A stretch of DNA of 45,373 nt from Mycobacterium nebraskense (lineage in GTDB: Bacteria > Actinomycetota > Actinomycetes > Mycobacteriales > Mycobacteriaceae). The translations under genes and the position numbers were made by a program. The notes beneath the pieces are model-generated. The model had not been told where the DNA came from. It saw only the letters and a program-made list of their open reading frames with translations, and did not search any database. The DNA lies in NCBI RefSeq assembly GCF_002102255.1, contig NZ_LQPH01000120.1, forward strand, positions 1-45,373, in the 5' to 3' direction. Of this stretch, positions 25,450-33,235 are shown piece by piece (within the stretch, counting starts at the first letter, position 1; every line of letters begins with the position of its first letter).

Positions 25450-25641
25450 TCAAACGGCCAGCGCGACCGATTCGGAGCATCCGCAGCCGACCGCGTCGCA
25501 GTCGACGACGAAGGCGTGCGGCAACAACTCGGGGCTGAAGCAATCCGGCTCCGTGCATTCCGAGCGGCGCAGTGAATGGCGAATGATGGTGCCGTGACAG
25601 TGATCTAAGCCTGCCCGGCAGTCGCGGCAGTCAGCACTCAT
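25450..25641 (-). CDS. Small Cys/His-rich protein (63 residues), likely metal-binding
   Basis: The 63-residue frame holds CRDC near its start, DHCHGTIIRH, ECTEPDC and CDAVGCGCS near the end: nine Cys and several His in so short a protein, typical of zinc or other metal binding. Third codon positions keep the regional GC preference. It converges with the histidine phosphatase gene, whose stop is 8 bases away. A hairpin separates it from the Rv3836-like gene, so it probably has its own promoter. I do not recall an annotated M. tuberculosis gene in this slot. The function is unknown. Confidence 0.65.
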   Translation of the reverse strand: MSADCRDCRAGLDHCHGTIIRHSLRRSECTEPDCFSPELLPHAFVVDCDAVGCGCSESVALAV

Positions 25642-25679
25642 AACCCGTTCATAGCACCGGCCGCGGACAAATCCGGGAT

Positions 25680-25705
25680 GCCGCGCCCATAAACTGCGGC
25701 GCGGC
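25680..25705 (-). terminator. Hairpin after the Rv3835/Rv3836-like genes
   Basis: GCCGCGCC and GGCGCGGC are perfect 8-base arms around a 10-base loop, 12 bases past the stop of the minus-strand zincin gene. Confidence 0.55.
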
Positions 25706-25716
25706 TGACAGGTTGT

Positions 25717-26055
25717 TCAGGCCCAGCCCAGTTCTTCCAGCCGGTCGTCATCGATGCCGAAGTGGTGGGCGACCTCGTGGATCACCGTGATCGCCACTTC
25801 CTCGACGACGTCGTCGTCGGATTCGCAGACGTCCAGCAGCGCCTCGCGGTAGATGGTGATGGCGTCGGGCAGGGATCCGGCGTAGTCCGAGTCGCGCTCG
25901 GTCAGGGCGACCCCTTCGTACAGCCCGAGCAGTTCGCCGTCCTCGGGGTGGCGGTCGTCGACCAGAACGACGACGTTGTCCATCGCCGCCGCCAGCTCGG
26001 GCGGGATCAGGTCGAGCGCGTCGGAAACGAGTTCGTCGAACCGCTGCGGATCCAT
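25717..26055 (-). CDS. Zincin-like metallopeptidase-family protein (Rv3836-like)
   Basis: The 112-residue protein has an HEVAHH motif (His93, Glu94, His97) near its C-terminus, followed by FGIDDDRLEELGW, the hallmark of the small zincin-like family formerly DUF1025. The motif is the HExxH zinc site of metallopeptidases, but protease activity is not shown for these proteins. The start is placed at the ATG complementary to 26053-26055 (MDPQRFDELVSDALDL); a GTG four codons upstream, at 26067, is an alternative. It follows the Rv3835-like gene closely on the same strand and is probably co-transcribed. Confidence 0.85.
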   Translation of the reverse strand: MDPQRFDELVSDALDLIPPELAAAMDNVVVLVDDRHPEDGELLGLYEGVALTERDSDYAGSLPDAITIYREALLDVCESDDDVVEEVAITVIHEVAHHFGIDDDRLEELGWA

Positions 26056-26071
26056 CCGCGCGGGCACTCCG

Positions 26072-27445
26072 TTATCCCCCGGCTGGTGCCGCGGCGGGCG
26101 GTGCCTCCGGCGCCGGGTTGGGCGGCGGTGGTGGCGCTCCGCCGTCCGCGGGGGGCGGAGGCTGCGGCGGCGCACCGGCGTCCGCGGGCGGCGGCGCCTG
26201 GGGAGCCGGGGTGTCCGATGCCGGCGCCTGCGGCTGCGTCACCACCGGCTGCTGGCCCGGGAGGTGCTGATTGTTTGGCGGGATCTCCGGGGGAGCGCCG
26301 GCCTGGTTCGGCGGAGCCTGAGCCGGTACCTGGAGCGGTATCGGCGGCAGCGTCAGCCGCTCTTCGGGAATGTCGGGTGGCGGCACCGGCGGCTGGCCGT
26401 TGATCAGCAGCTGGCCCTTGGCGCTGTTGACCAGGGTGGCCCAGCCGCCGTTGCCCAGCGTCGCGCCGATGCTGCAGGCCACCTCGCGGCTGCCGGCGGT
26501 CCAGCTGGCCAGCGGCACAGTGGGGTAGATCAGCGTCAGGGTGGTGGTGCGCAACTTGACCGGCGCCAGGTAGGTGTCGGTCATCTTGGTGCACAGATCT
26601 TTGATGTACCCGTCCTGGTCGGGCTCCGCCGGCAGCGCGCCGGGGAACTTCTCGGCCAGGTTGACCGTGCCGGTCACCTCCATCGCGTGCGGCGCCGCGC
26701 ACTCGACCGGAGCGTCGATCGGCTGGTTGGTGGTCGAGTCGATGCCCAGGCAGGTGCCGGCCGGCCAGACCTTGGACTGGTCGACGTCGGCGACCTTGCC
26801 CTTGAAGGCCTGTTGCTGGTTGTTGGTGCCGGGCAGCTGCAGTCCGCACAGCATGCGGCGCTCGCCGGACTGGCGCCAGGCCCGGTCACCGGGCCACAGC
26901 AGGCTGACGGTGAACTTGCTGTTGGGATCGAACTTGGGGCCCAGGTAGTTGCGCACGGCGGACTCGCATTGCTCCTGGGTGATCTGCTGAATGCGAGCGG
27001 GTGACGGGGGAGCGGCGTTGGGCCCGTACTCGGAGCCCGGGAACGTCCGCATGTCGACAGACTCGGCGACTTCGAACTTGTGGTCGTCGACGCAGTTGAC
27101 GATCTTCGCCGACTCCGGGGTGGTATCCGGCCACGTCAGGCAGTCGCCGCTGGCGGCTTTGTTGAAGGCGGCGTCGCTCTTGCTTCCGGTGGTGGGAACC
27201 GGGTTTCCGTTGAGGTAGCCGGACAACCGCCCCGGCCCGGTGCCGCCGACCGGCAGCGCGGTGACCAGCCCGGCGATCAGCAATGCGCCCAGCGCGGTCA
27301 GGAGCAGGGCGCGCCGAGTTGCCTGCGCCTGCAGACTGCGCGGCCACCGGAAGCCGGCTTGCGGCTGTTCCGGCCCTGCGGTGTGGGCGTCGGCCTCCAG
27401 GGCTTCCGGAAGGTCCGTCTCGGGCGCTTGCGACATCGGCTCCAT
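26072..27445 (-). CDS. Septum-formation-family membrane protein (Rv3835-like)
   Basis: The protein has about 457 residues. An acidic cytosolic N-terminus is followed by one membrane helix (about residues 38-56, ALLLTALGALLIAGLVTAL). The large extracytoplasmic part has paired cysteines (GDCLTWP, VNCVDDHKFEVAESV, QCESAV, MLCGLQ), repeated later (GTCLGID, VECAAPHAMEVTG, LCTKM, VACSIG). This is the two-copy Septum_form domain pattern. A long proline/alanine/glutamine-rich tail ends the protein. The ATG at 27445 is taken; ATG 27436, better placed behind GGAG, is equally possible. It is divergent from serS. Confidence 0.82.
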   Translation of the reverse strand: MEPMSQAPETDLPEALEADAHTAGPEQPQAGFRWPRSLQAQATRRALLLTALGALLIAGLVTALPVGGTGPGRLSGYLNGNPVPTTGSKSDAAFNKAASGDCLTWPDTTPESAKIVNCVDDHKFEVAESVDMRTFPGSEYGPNAAPPSPARIQQITQEQCESAVRNYLGPKFDPNSKFTVSLLWPGDRAWRQSGERRMLCGLQLPGTNNQQQAFKGKVADVDQSKVWPAGTCLGIDSTTNQPIDAPVECAAPHAMEVTGTVNLAEKFPGALPAEPDQDGYIKDLCTKMTDTYLAPVKLRTTTLTLIYPTVPLASWTAGSREVACSIGATLGNGGWATLVNSAKGQLLINGQPPVPPPDIPEERLTLPPIPLQVPAQAPPNQAGAPPEIPPNNQHLPGQQPVVTQPQAPASDTPAPQAPPPADAGAPPQPPPPADGGAPPPPPNPAPEAPPAAAPAGG

Positions 27446-27543
27446 TCTGACAGGAGCACCTGTGGTGCGTGACAAAAGTTACTGATGTGAGTCCTGGGAT
27501 GAATTCGGTGGGATGCTCTGCGATCCGGCCGGGGCCGAAAAAG

Positions 27544-27549
27544 TAGTGT
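27544..27549 (+). promoter_or_regulatory. -10 box TAGTGT of serS
   Basis: TAGTGT lies 7 bases before the GTG start at 27557, fitting leaderless transcription. Confidence 0.45.
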
Positions 27550-27556
27550 CAGGGCC

Positions 27557-28816
27557 GTGATCGACCTGAAGCTGCTCCGGGAAGACCCCGACGCCGTGCG
27601 CCGCTCCCAACTCGACCGTGGCGAGGACCCGGCGCTGGTCGACGCTTTACTGGTGGCCGATGCCGCCCGCCGGGCGGCGATCTCGTCGGCCGATGCGCTG
27701 CGCGCGGAACAGAAATCCGCCAGCAAGAGCGTCGGCGCCGCGTCGCCCGAGGAGCGCCCGGCCAAGCTGGCGCGCGCCAAGGAGTTGGCCGAGCAGGTAA
27801 AGGCCGCGGAAAGCGGGCAGGCCGAGGCCGAGGCGGCGTTCACCGCGGCGCACATGGCGATCTCCAACGTCATCATCGACGGGGTTCCGGCCGGCGGGGA
27901 GGACGACTACCGCGTCCTCGACGTGGTGGGCGAACCCGCGCGACTGGAAAACCCGAAGGACCACCTCGAGCTCGGCGAATCCCTGGGGCTCATCGACATG
28001 CAGCGCGGCGCCAAGGTGTCCGGCTCGCGCTTCTACTTCCTGACCGGGCGGGGCGCGCTGCTGCAGCTGGGACTGCTGCAGCTGGCCCTGCGGCTGGCCG
28101 TCGACAACGGCTTCATTCCGATGATTCCGCCGGTGCTGGTGCGCCCGGAGGTGATGGCGGGCACCGGGTTCCTGGGCGCCCACGCCGACGAGATCTACCG
28201 GGTGGAGGCCGACGACCTCTATCTGGTCGGCACCTCCGAGGTGCCGCTGGCCGGCTACCACGCCGACGAGATCCTGGACCTGTCCGGTGGCCCGCTGCGC
28301 TACGCGGGCTGGTCGTCGTGCTTCCGGCGCGAGGCCGGTAGCTACGGCAAGGACACCCGCGGCATCATCCGGGTGCACCAATTCGACAAGGTCGAGGGGT
28401 TCGTCTACTGCACGCCCGCCGAGGCCGAGGCCGAACACGAACGGCTTTTGGGCTGGCAACGTGAGATGCTGGCCCGCATCGGCGTGCCCTATCGGGTGAT
28501 CGATGTCGCCGCAGGCGATCTCGGGTCGTCGGCCGCCCGCAAGTTCGACTGCGAGGCATGGGTTCCCACCCAGGGGGCCTACCGCGAGCTGACGTCGACG
28601 TCCAACTGCACCACCTTTCAGGCGCGCCGGCTGGCGACGCGATACCGCGACGACAACGGCAAACCGCAGACCGCGGCCACGCTCAACGGCACGCTGGGCA
28701 CCACCCGGTGGCTGGTGGCGATCCTGGAGAACCACCAACAGTCCGACGGCAGCGTGCGGGTGCCCGGCGCGCTGGTGCCGTTTGTCGGCACCGAGCTGCT
28801 CGAGCCCGTCGGCTAG
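27557..28816 (+). CDS. serS: Seryl-tRNA synthetase
   Basis: This 419-residue class II aminoacyl-tRNA synthetase charges tRNA-Ser (and tRNA-Sec where present). The N-terminal 110 residues form the long antiparallel coiled coil that contacts the tRNA. Class II motif 2 appears as [26 protein letters not shown], and motif 3 as [19 protein letters not shown] near the C-terminus. The start is the GTG at 27557, with a TAGTGT -10 box seven bases before. A hairpin repeat begins directly at the stop codon. No unusual residue is evident. Confidence 0.96.
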   Translation: MIDLKLLREDPDAVRRSQLDRGEDPALVDALLVADAARRAAISSADALRAEQKSASKSVGAASPEERPAKLARAKELAEQVKAAESGQAEAEAAFTAAHMAISNVIIDGVPAGGEDDYRVLDVVGEPARLENPKDHLELGESLGLIDMQRGAKVSGSRFYFLTGRGALLQLGLLQLALRLAVDNGFIPMIPPVLVRPEVMAGTGFLGAHADEIYRVEADDLYLVGTSEVPLAGYHADEILDLSGGPLRYAGWSSCFRREAGSYGKDTRGIIRVHQFDKVEGFVYCTPAEAEAEHERLLGWQREMLARIGVPYRVIDVAAGDLGSSAARKFDCEAWVPTQGAYRELTSTSNCTTFQARRLATRYRDDNGKPQTAATLNGTLGTTRWLVAILENHQQSDGSVRVPGALVPFVGTELLEPVG

Positions 28817-28883
28817 TGGCGATCGCAAGCGCGGCGTAGCCGGGCGCTGGGGTACCTCCCGCTTGCGGGGGACGGGTCGCCAC
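28816..28883. repeat. Palindromic intergenic repeat, copy B
   Basis: GTGGCGA (28816-28822) pairs with TCGCCAC (28877-28883), with inner arms GCAAGCG (28825-28831) and CGCTTGC (28860-28866). Bases 28825-28847 match copy A (8503-8525, inverted) at 22 of 23 positions. It starts on the last base of the serS stop and may terminate transcription. Confidence 0.6.
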
Positions 28884-28889
28884 CATTGG

Positions 28890-29639
28890 CTAAAGCGCCT
28901 TCGCGGCCAGCCGGCCCGGGGTGTGCCCGAAAGCCCGCCGGTAGGTGTCGATGAAGGCACTTGGTGTGGCCCAACCACATTCGGCCGCCACCGACGTGAC
29001 GTCGCGGTGCTCGGCGAGCAGCACCAGGGCGTGTTGCAGCCGGAGCTGGGTGCGCCATTGCGGAAAGGTCATTGCCAGCTCGTCGCGGAACAGGCGGCTC
29101 AGTGTGCGCTGGCTGACGCCGACCCGGTGGCCGATCTGCAGCAAGGTCAGCGGCTCGCGCAGGTTGTCGGCGATCATCGCGCATGCTTGCCCCAGCCGGC
29201 CGTCGACGGGTGTGGGAATCCACAGTGGCTCGCCGCTGCTGGTCGTCTGCAACTGATCGTGCAGCACGGCCAGCATCCGGTGGTGTGAGTCGGTGTCGGT
29301 CCCGTCGGTCTGCGAACACGCGATGATGAGTTCGCGCATCAATGGGTTGACCGCCAGCACGGCCGGTGCCGCGGGGCCGTGAGCGTAACGGCTGGGGTCC
29401 AGCGCGACGCCGTGAAACTGCGTGTGGCCGTGGAACTTATGTTCATGCCAGCAGCCCGCCGGTATCCAGATCGCGCGATTCGCCGGGGTGATCCAGGTCC
29501 CCGCCGGGGTGGTGACCGAGACCGCGCCCGAGGACGGATAGACGATCTGGTGCAGGGCATGCCGGTGCCGCTCGATCCGGGCTCCCGGCGGCAGCGCCTG
29601 CGACGACGTCGCCCGCCCGTGATGGCTGATTCCCGACAT
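28890..29639 (-). CDS. AraC-family transcriptional regulator (Rv3833-like)
   Basis: The 249-residue protein has an N-terminal cupin-type sensor (PGARIERHRHALHQIVYPSSGAV, and WIPAGCWHEHKFHG) and a C-terminal AraC double helix-turn-helix (LTLLQIGHRVGVSQRTLSRLFRDEL, then VTSVAAECGWATPSAFIDTYRRAFGHTPG). The first helix-turn-helix reads DNA and the second has the classic family signature. The start is placed at ATG 29639, where the conserved region begins; the frame runs open to 29873 through DNA that encodes the divergent methyltransferase. The ligand is unknown. Targets may include the methyltransferase gene 55 bases away. Confidence 0.87.
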   Translation of the reverse strand: MSGISHHGRATSSQALPPGARIERHRHALHQIVYPSSGAVSVTTPAGTWITPANRAIWIPAGCWHEHKFHGHTQFHGVALDPSRYAHGPAAPAVLAVNPLMRELIIACSQTDGTDTDSHHRMLAVLHDQLQTTSSGEPLWIPTPVDGRLGQACAMIADNLREPLTLLQIGHRVGVSQRTLSRLFRDELAMTFPQWRTQLRLQHALVLLAEHRDVTSVAAECGWATPSAFIDTYRRAFGHTPGRLAAKAL

Positions 29640-29681
29640 ACCACGGCAGAATATCGGAAGCCCGCAGCCCGTGCGTCGGCC

Positions 29682-29687
29682 TAGCGT
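29682..29687 (+). promoter_or_regulatory. -10 box TAGCGT of the methyltransferase gene
   Basis: TAGCGT lies 7 bases before ATG 29695, supporting that start and a leaderless message. Confidence 0.45.
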
Positions 29688-29694
29688 GATTGCT

Positions 29695-30267
29695 ATGGCG
29701 ATGAATTTTCTGCACCGGCGCTGGTGCAGCTCGGCGGGCTGGGAAAAAGCGGTGGCCGATCGGCTGTTGCCCTGGGCGTTGGACGGGGTCGAATTGGGCG
29801 CCCGGACTTTGGAAATCGGCCCCGGATACGGGGCCACGCTTCGCGCGCTCGTCGAGCGCACCGCCTCGCTCACCGCCGTCGAAGTCGACGCCGCGATGGC
29901 CGATCGCTTGCAGCGTCGCTACGGCGAGCGGGCCCGCGTCATCCACGGCGACGGCACCGATACCGGGTTGCCCGCCGGCCACTTCACGTCGGTGGTGTGC
30001 TTCACGATGCTGCACCACGTTCCCAGCGCCGAGTTGCAGGACCGGCTGTTCGCCGAGGCGTTCCGGGTGCTGCAACCGGGTGGGGTTTTCGCCGGTAGCG
30101 ACGGCGTCCCGTCCCTGTCATTCCGGCTGCTGCACGTCGCCGACACCTACAACCCGATCACACCGAAGGACCTCCCGCGGCGGCTGCACGCCGCGGGATT
30201 CACCGACATCCGCATCGATGCCCACCGCGGTCGACAGCGGTGGCGGGCCACCAAACCGGTTGCCTAG
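29695..30267 (+). CDS. Class I SAM-dependent methyltransferase (Rv3832c-like)
   Basis: The 190-residue protein has the class I methyltransferase core: motif I LEIGPGYGATLRALV near residue 40, an acidic residue at the end of strand 2 (AVEVD), GDGTDTGLPAGHFTSVVCF (motif II region near 92), and FRVLQPGG (motif III region near 130). The substrate is unknown. A -10 box at 29682-29687 supports ATG 29695 over 29671 or 29701. It is divergent from the AraC regulator, and its stop overlaps the DUF2834 gene end on the other strand by 4 bases. Confidence 0.87.
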   Translation: MAMNFLHRRWCSSAGWEKAVADRLLPWALDGVELGARTLEIGPGYGATLRALVERTASLTAVEVDAAMADRLQRRYGERARVIHGDGTDTGLPAGHFTSVVCFTMLHHVPSAELQDRLFAEAFRVLQPGGVFAGSDGVPSLSFRLLHVADTYNPITPKDLPRRLHAAGFTDIRIDAHRGRQRWRATKPVA

Positions 30268-30749
30268 GCGTCCACCGTCTGGCGCGTCTGTTCGTGGCGG
30301 CGCTGCCGCTCCATGGTGGCGAAGTAGAAGGCGAACGCGAACGCGAAGCTGGTGAAAAGGCTGGAGACGAAGTACAGCCACGGGTGCTTGAGCCCGCGGC
30401 GGTAGCCGTCCACGATCGTAAACAGCGGCAGCAGAATCACATTCGCGATCGTGTAGTCCTGGCTGGCGGAGTCCGCCGCCGGGTTGGTGAACATCAGCTT
30501 GATGTATTCGGCCCAGCTGCCGTGTTCGCCCCATAGCGGGTTGCTGGATCCGTGCGAATACTGCTCGACGTAGGTGATGTTGAAGTACCAGCCCAGGGCG
30601 ACCGAAGCGATGCCGACGACGTAGTACAGGCATTCCAGCGGGGAAAACAACGGCCCGCCGGCCGGCCGGGCGAAGACCTTCGAGTTCGAGGCGACGATCC
30701 AGCCGATGACACTGAGCCCGAGAACTGCATGCACAAGAAGCGAGACCAT
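30264..30749 (-). CDS. DUF2834 membrane protein (Rv3831-like)
   Basis: The 161-residue protein has about four membrane helices: near residues 5-22, 40-60, 98-115 and 124-142. The loop between helices 2 and 3 holds GWYFNITYVEQYSHG and WAEYIKLMFTNPAADSASQDYTIA, matching DUF2834. The start is placed at ATG 30749 (MVSLLVHAVLG); the frame runs on to 30857 through the operator and the start of the TetR gene, so a longer start is rejected. It is divergent from the TetR gene across a 70-base gap holding a perfect palindrome, so it is very likely a TetR target. The function is unknown. Confidence 0.82.
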   Translation of the reverse strand: MVSLLVHAVLGLSVIGWIVASNSKVFARPAGGPLFSPLECLYYVVGIASVALGWYFNITYVEQYSHGSSNPLWGEHGSWAEYIKLMFTNPAADSASQDYTIANVILLPLFTIVDGYRRGLKHPWLYFVSSLFTSFAFAFAFYFATMERQRRHEQTRQTVDA

Positions 30750-30776
30750 GGCGGCAGTCTCACCCCAGACCCAAAG

Positions 30777-30796
30777 TTTTGTCAATACTGACAAAA
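30777..30796. promoter_or_regulatory. TetR operator 1 (perfect palindrome)
   Basis: TTTTGTCA-ATAC-TGACAAAA has perfect 8-base arms and a 4-base spacer, midway between the divergent DUF2834 and TetR genes. A near copy occurs at 31444-31463. Confidence 0.75.
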
Positions 30797-30807
30797 GATT
30801 GGTGCGG

Positions 30808-30813
30808 TACCTT
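30808..30813 (+). promoter_or_regulatory. -10 box TACCTT of the TetR gene
   Basis: TACCTT lies 6 bases before ATG 30820, so the message should be leaderless. The operator covers its -35 region. Confidence 0.45.
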
Positions 30814-30819
30814 ACTTGC

Positions 30820-31440
30820 ATGGTCAGGCCGGCGCAGACGGTGCGCAGCGAGCGCACGCGGGAGGCGTTGATCCAGGCCGCCTTGGTGCGATTCCTGGCC
30901 CAGGGAGTCGAGGAGACCTCGGCCGAGCAGATCGCGGTGGACGCCGGGGTCTCGCTGCGAACGTTCTATCGCCACTTCAAGTCCAAGCACGATCTGTTGT
31001 TTGCCGACTACACCGGCCTCAACTGGTTTCGTGCCGCACTGGACGCCCGGCCGGCCGACGAGCTGATCATCGATTCGGTGCAATCGGCCATCTTCTCGTT
31101 CCCCTATGACGTTGAGGCGGTGACGAAGATAGCCGCTCTGCGGGGCGGCGAACTCGACCCCGGCCGCATCGTCCGGCACATGCAGGAAGTCCAGGCCGAC
31201 TTCGCCGGGGTCATCCAGGCGCAGCTGCACCGACGTAGCTGTACGGCGAGCGGGACGCTGGACGGGAGGCTGCGTGCCGCGGTGATCGCGCGCTGCATCG
31301 CGGCGGGTGTTTTCGGAGCGATGGAGTTCTGGATGCTGGGCGACGATCGCTCGCTGGGCGAGCTGGCGCGGATGTGCCACGCGGCGCTGGAGACGCTCCG
31401 CGCGGGCATCATCGACGCCTGGGACACGGACTCCCGATAA
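30820..31440 (+). CDS. TetR-family regulator (Rv3830c-like)
   Basis: The 206-residue protein has the TetR DNA-binding domain at residues about 10-57 (SERTREALIQAALVRFLAQGVEETSAEQIAVDAGVSLRTFYRHF) and a ligand-binding C-terminal half of unknown specificity. ATG 30820 is chosen because a -10 box precedes it by 6 bases; the frame upstream to 30706 runs through the divergent gene. The same palindrome occurs both in front of this gene and directly after its stop, before the flavoprotein gene. I infer that it represses itself, DUF2834 and the flavoprotein gene. Confidence 0.88.
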   Translation: MVRPAQTVRSERTREALIQAALVRFLAQGVEETSAEQIAVDAGVSLRTFYRHFKSKHDLLFADYTGLNWFRAALDARPADELIIDSVQSAIFSFPYDVEAVTKIAALRGGELDPGRIVRHMQEVQADFAGVIQAQLHRRSCTASGTLDGRLRAAVIARCIAAGVFGAMEFWMLGDDRSLGELARMCHAALETLRAGIIDAWDTDSR

Positions 31441-31443
31441 TAG

Positions 31444-31463
31444 TTTCGTCATAATTGACAAAA
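31444..31463. promoter_or_regulatory. TetR operator 2 in front of the flavoprotein gene
   Basis: TTTCGTCA-TAAT-TGACAAAA has the same geometry as operator 1, with one arm mismatch. TTGACA inside it is a plausible -35 for the downstream flavoprotein gene at 31504. Confidence 0.7.
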
Positions 31464-31503
31464 CTTCGCGGCCGTGCCAGCCTCCATTGCTGGAGGGCAG
31501 GAC

Positions 31504-33066
31504 ATGACACGGTATGACGCGATAGTTATCGGTGCGGGGCACAACGGCCTGGCAGCGGCGGTGCTGCTGCAGAAGGCGGGTCTGCGGACAGTGTGCCTGG
31601 ATTCCAAGCTCTATGCCGGTGGGATGGCTTCCACGGTGGAGCTTTTCGACGGGTACCGGTTCGAGATCGCCGGCTCGGTGCAGTTCCCCACGTCGATGGT
31701 GGTCGTCGAGGAGCTCGGTCTGGACACCCTGCCGACGATCGACCTGGACGTGATGTCGGTGGCGGTGCGCGGCGTCGGCGACGATCCGCTGATCCAGTAC
31801 AGCGACCCCATCAAGTTGTTCACCCACCTCAACGAGGTGCACGGGGCGGACGCGGTCAACGGGATGGCGGGGCTGATGGCCTGGAGCCAAGCGCCGACGC
31901 GGGCCTTGGGCCGGTTCGAGGCGGGAACGCAGCCCAAGACCTATGACGAGATGTATGCCTGTGCGACAAACGAATTCGAACGCTCTTCCATCGATGACAT
32001 GTTGTTCGGCTCGGTCACCGACGTGTTGGACCGCTACCTTCCGGACCGCGAGAAGCACGGCGCGCTGCGCGGCTCGATGACGGTGCTGGCCGTCAACACC
32101 CTCTATCGCGGGCCCGCCACGCCGGGCAGCGCGGCCGCGCTGGCCTTCGGGTTGGGCGTGCCCGACGGGGACACCATGCAGATGAAGAAGCTGCGCGGCG
32201 GCATCGGGGCGCTCACCTCGCACCTGTGCCAACTGCTGGAAAGCCACGGCGGCGAAGTCCGGCTGCGGACCAAGGTGACCGAGATCGTTGTCACCGACGG
32301 GCGGGTGAGCGGGGTGCGCACCGAGGGTGGCGACACGTTGACCGCGCCGATCGTCGTCTCCGGCATCGCGCCCGACATCACCGTCAACGAACTGATCGAC
32401 CCGGCCCTGCTGCCCGGCGATATTCGGGAGCGATACGCCGGGACCGACCACCGCGGCAGCTACCTGCAGATGCACTTCGCGCTGGAGGAAGCGCCGGAGT
32501 TCGCCGCGCCCTACGAGGCGCTCAACGAGCCGGCGATGCAGGCATCGATAGGCCTGTTCTGCACGCCGGAAGAAGTCCAGCAGCAGTGGGAGGAAGCTCG
32601 GCGCGGAATCGTCCCGGCCGACCCGACGGTCGTGTTGCAGATCCCCACGCAGAACGACCCGGACCTGGCGCCCGCGGGCAAGCACGCCGCCTCGGCGTTC
32701 GCGTTGTGGTTCCCGATCGAGGGCGGCGCCGACTACGGCGACGCGAAAGTCGAAATGGGCCAGCGGGTGATCGACAAGATCACCCGGATGGCGCCGAACT
32801 TCGAACGCAGCATCATCCGGCACACCACCTTCACGCCCAAGCACATGGGCGTGATGTTCGGCGCCCCCGGGGGCGACTACTGCCACGGACTGCTGAACCC
32901 CGACCAGATCGGGCCGAACCGGCCCGGCCCAAGGGGCTTTCGCGGTCAGCCGATCCCGATCGAGGGCCTGTACCTGGGCAGCGCGGGCTGCCACGGCGGT
33001 CCGGGCATCACATTCATCCCCGGCTACAACGCGGCCCGGCAGGCCCTCGCCGAGCGCACGGCCTAG
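31504..33066 (+). CDS. Phytoene-desaturase-like FAD oxidoreductase (Rv3829c-like)
   Basis: The 520-residue flavoprotein resembles the phytoene desaturase/CrtI and PYROXD2-type family. The dinucleotide-binding motif [18 protein letters not shown] opens the protein (residues 5-22), [23 protein letters not shown] follows near 37, and the C-terminal [27 protein letters not shown] holds the second FAD contact. The substrate is unknown; carotenoid or polyene oxidation is only a family hint, since no crtB-like gene is nearby. GGAGGGCAGG precedes ATG 31504. The TetR operator lies 41-60 bases upstream. A hairpin terminator follows. Confidence 0.86.
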   Translation: MTRYDAIVIGAGHNGLAAAVLLQKAGLRTVCLDSKLYAGGMASTVELFDGYRFEIAGSVQFPTSMVVVEELGLDTLPTIDLDVMSVAVRGVGDDPLIQYSDPIKLFTHLNEVHGADAVNGMAGLMAWSQAPTRALGRFEAGTQPKTYDEMYACATNEFERSSIDDMLFGSVTDVLDRYLPDREKHGALRGSMTVLAVNTLYRGPATPGSAAALAFGLGVPDGDTMQMKKLRGGIGALTSHLCQLLESHGGEVRLRTKVTEIVVTDGRVSGVRTEGGDTLTAPIVVSGIAPDITVNELIDPALLPGDIRERYAGTDHRGSYLQMHFALEEAPEFAAPYEALNEPAMQASIGLFCTPEEVQQQWEEARRGIVPADPTVVLQIPTQNDPDLAPAGKHAASAFALWFPIEGGADYGDAKVEMGQRVIDKITRMAPNFERSIIRHTTFTPKHMGVMFGAPGGDYCHGLLNPDQIGPNRPGPRGFRGQPIPIEGLYLGSAGCHGGPGITFIPGYNAARQALAERTA

Positions 33067-33071
33067 CGATT

Positions 33072-33090
33072 CGACCCGCCGCGCGGGTCG
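33072..33090 (+). terminator. Hairpin after the flavoprotein gene
   Basis: CGACCCGC and GCGGGTCG are perfect 8-base arms around a 3-base loop, 6 bases past the stop codon. Confidence 0.6.
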
Positions 33091-33235
33091 GCACGTCGTA
33101 CCGCGCGGTCCACGCCGACGCGGGCTAGGCTACCCAGGAACCTCGGCACCACCGGTGTTTGGCGGATCCCCCCGGATGAGCAGTGAGCTGCCTTTCTCCA
33201 CGCACCGCCGTCGGTGCTACGTACGGGAGGTAGCA

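Noticed and set aside
30760..32994. 744-codon minus-strand frame
   Set aside because: It is a shadow of the TetR and flavoprotein genes.
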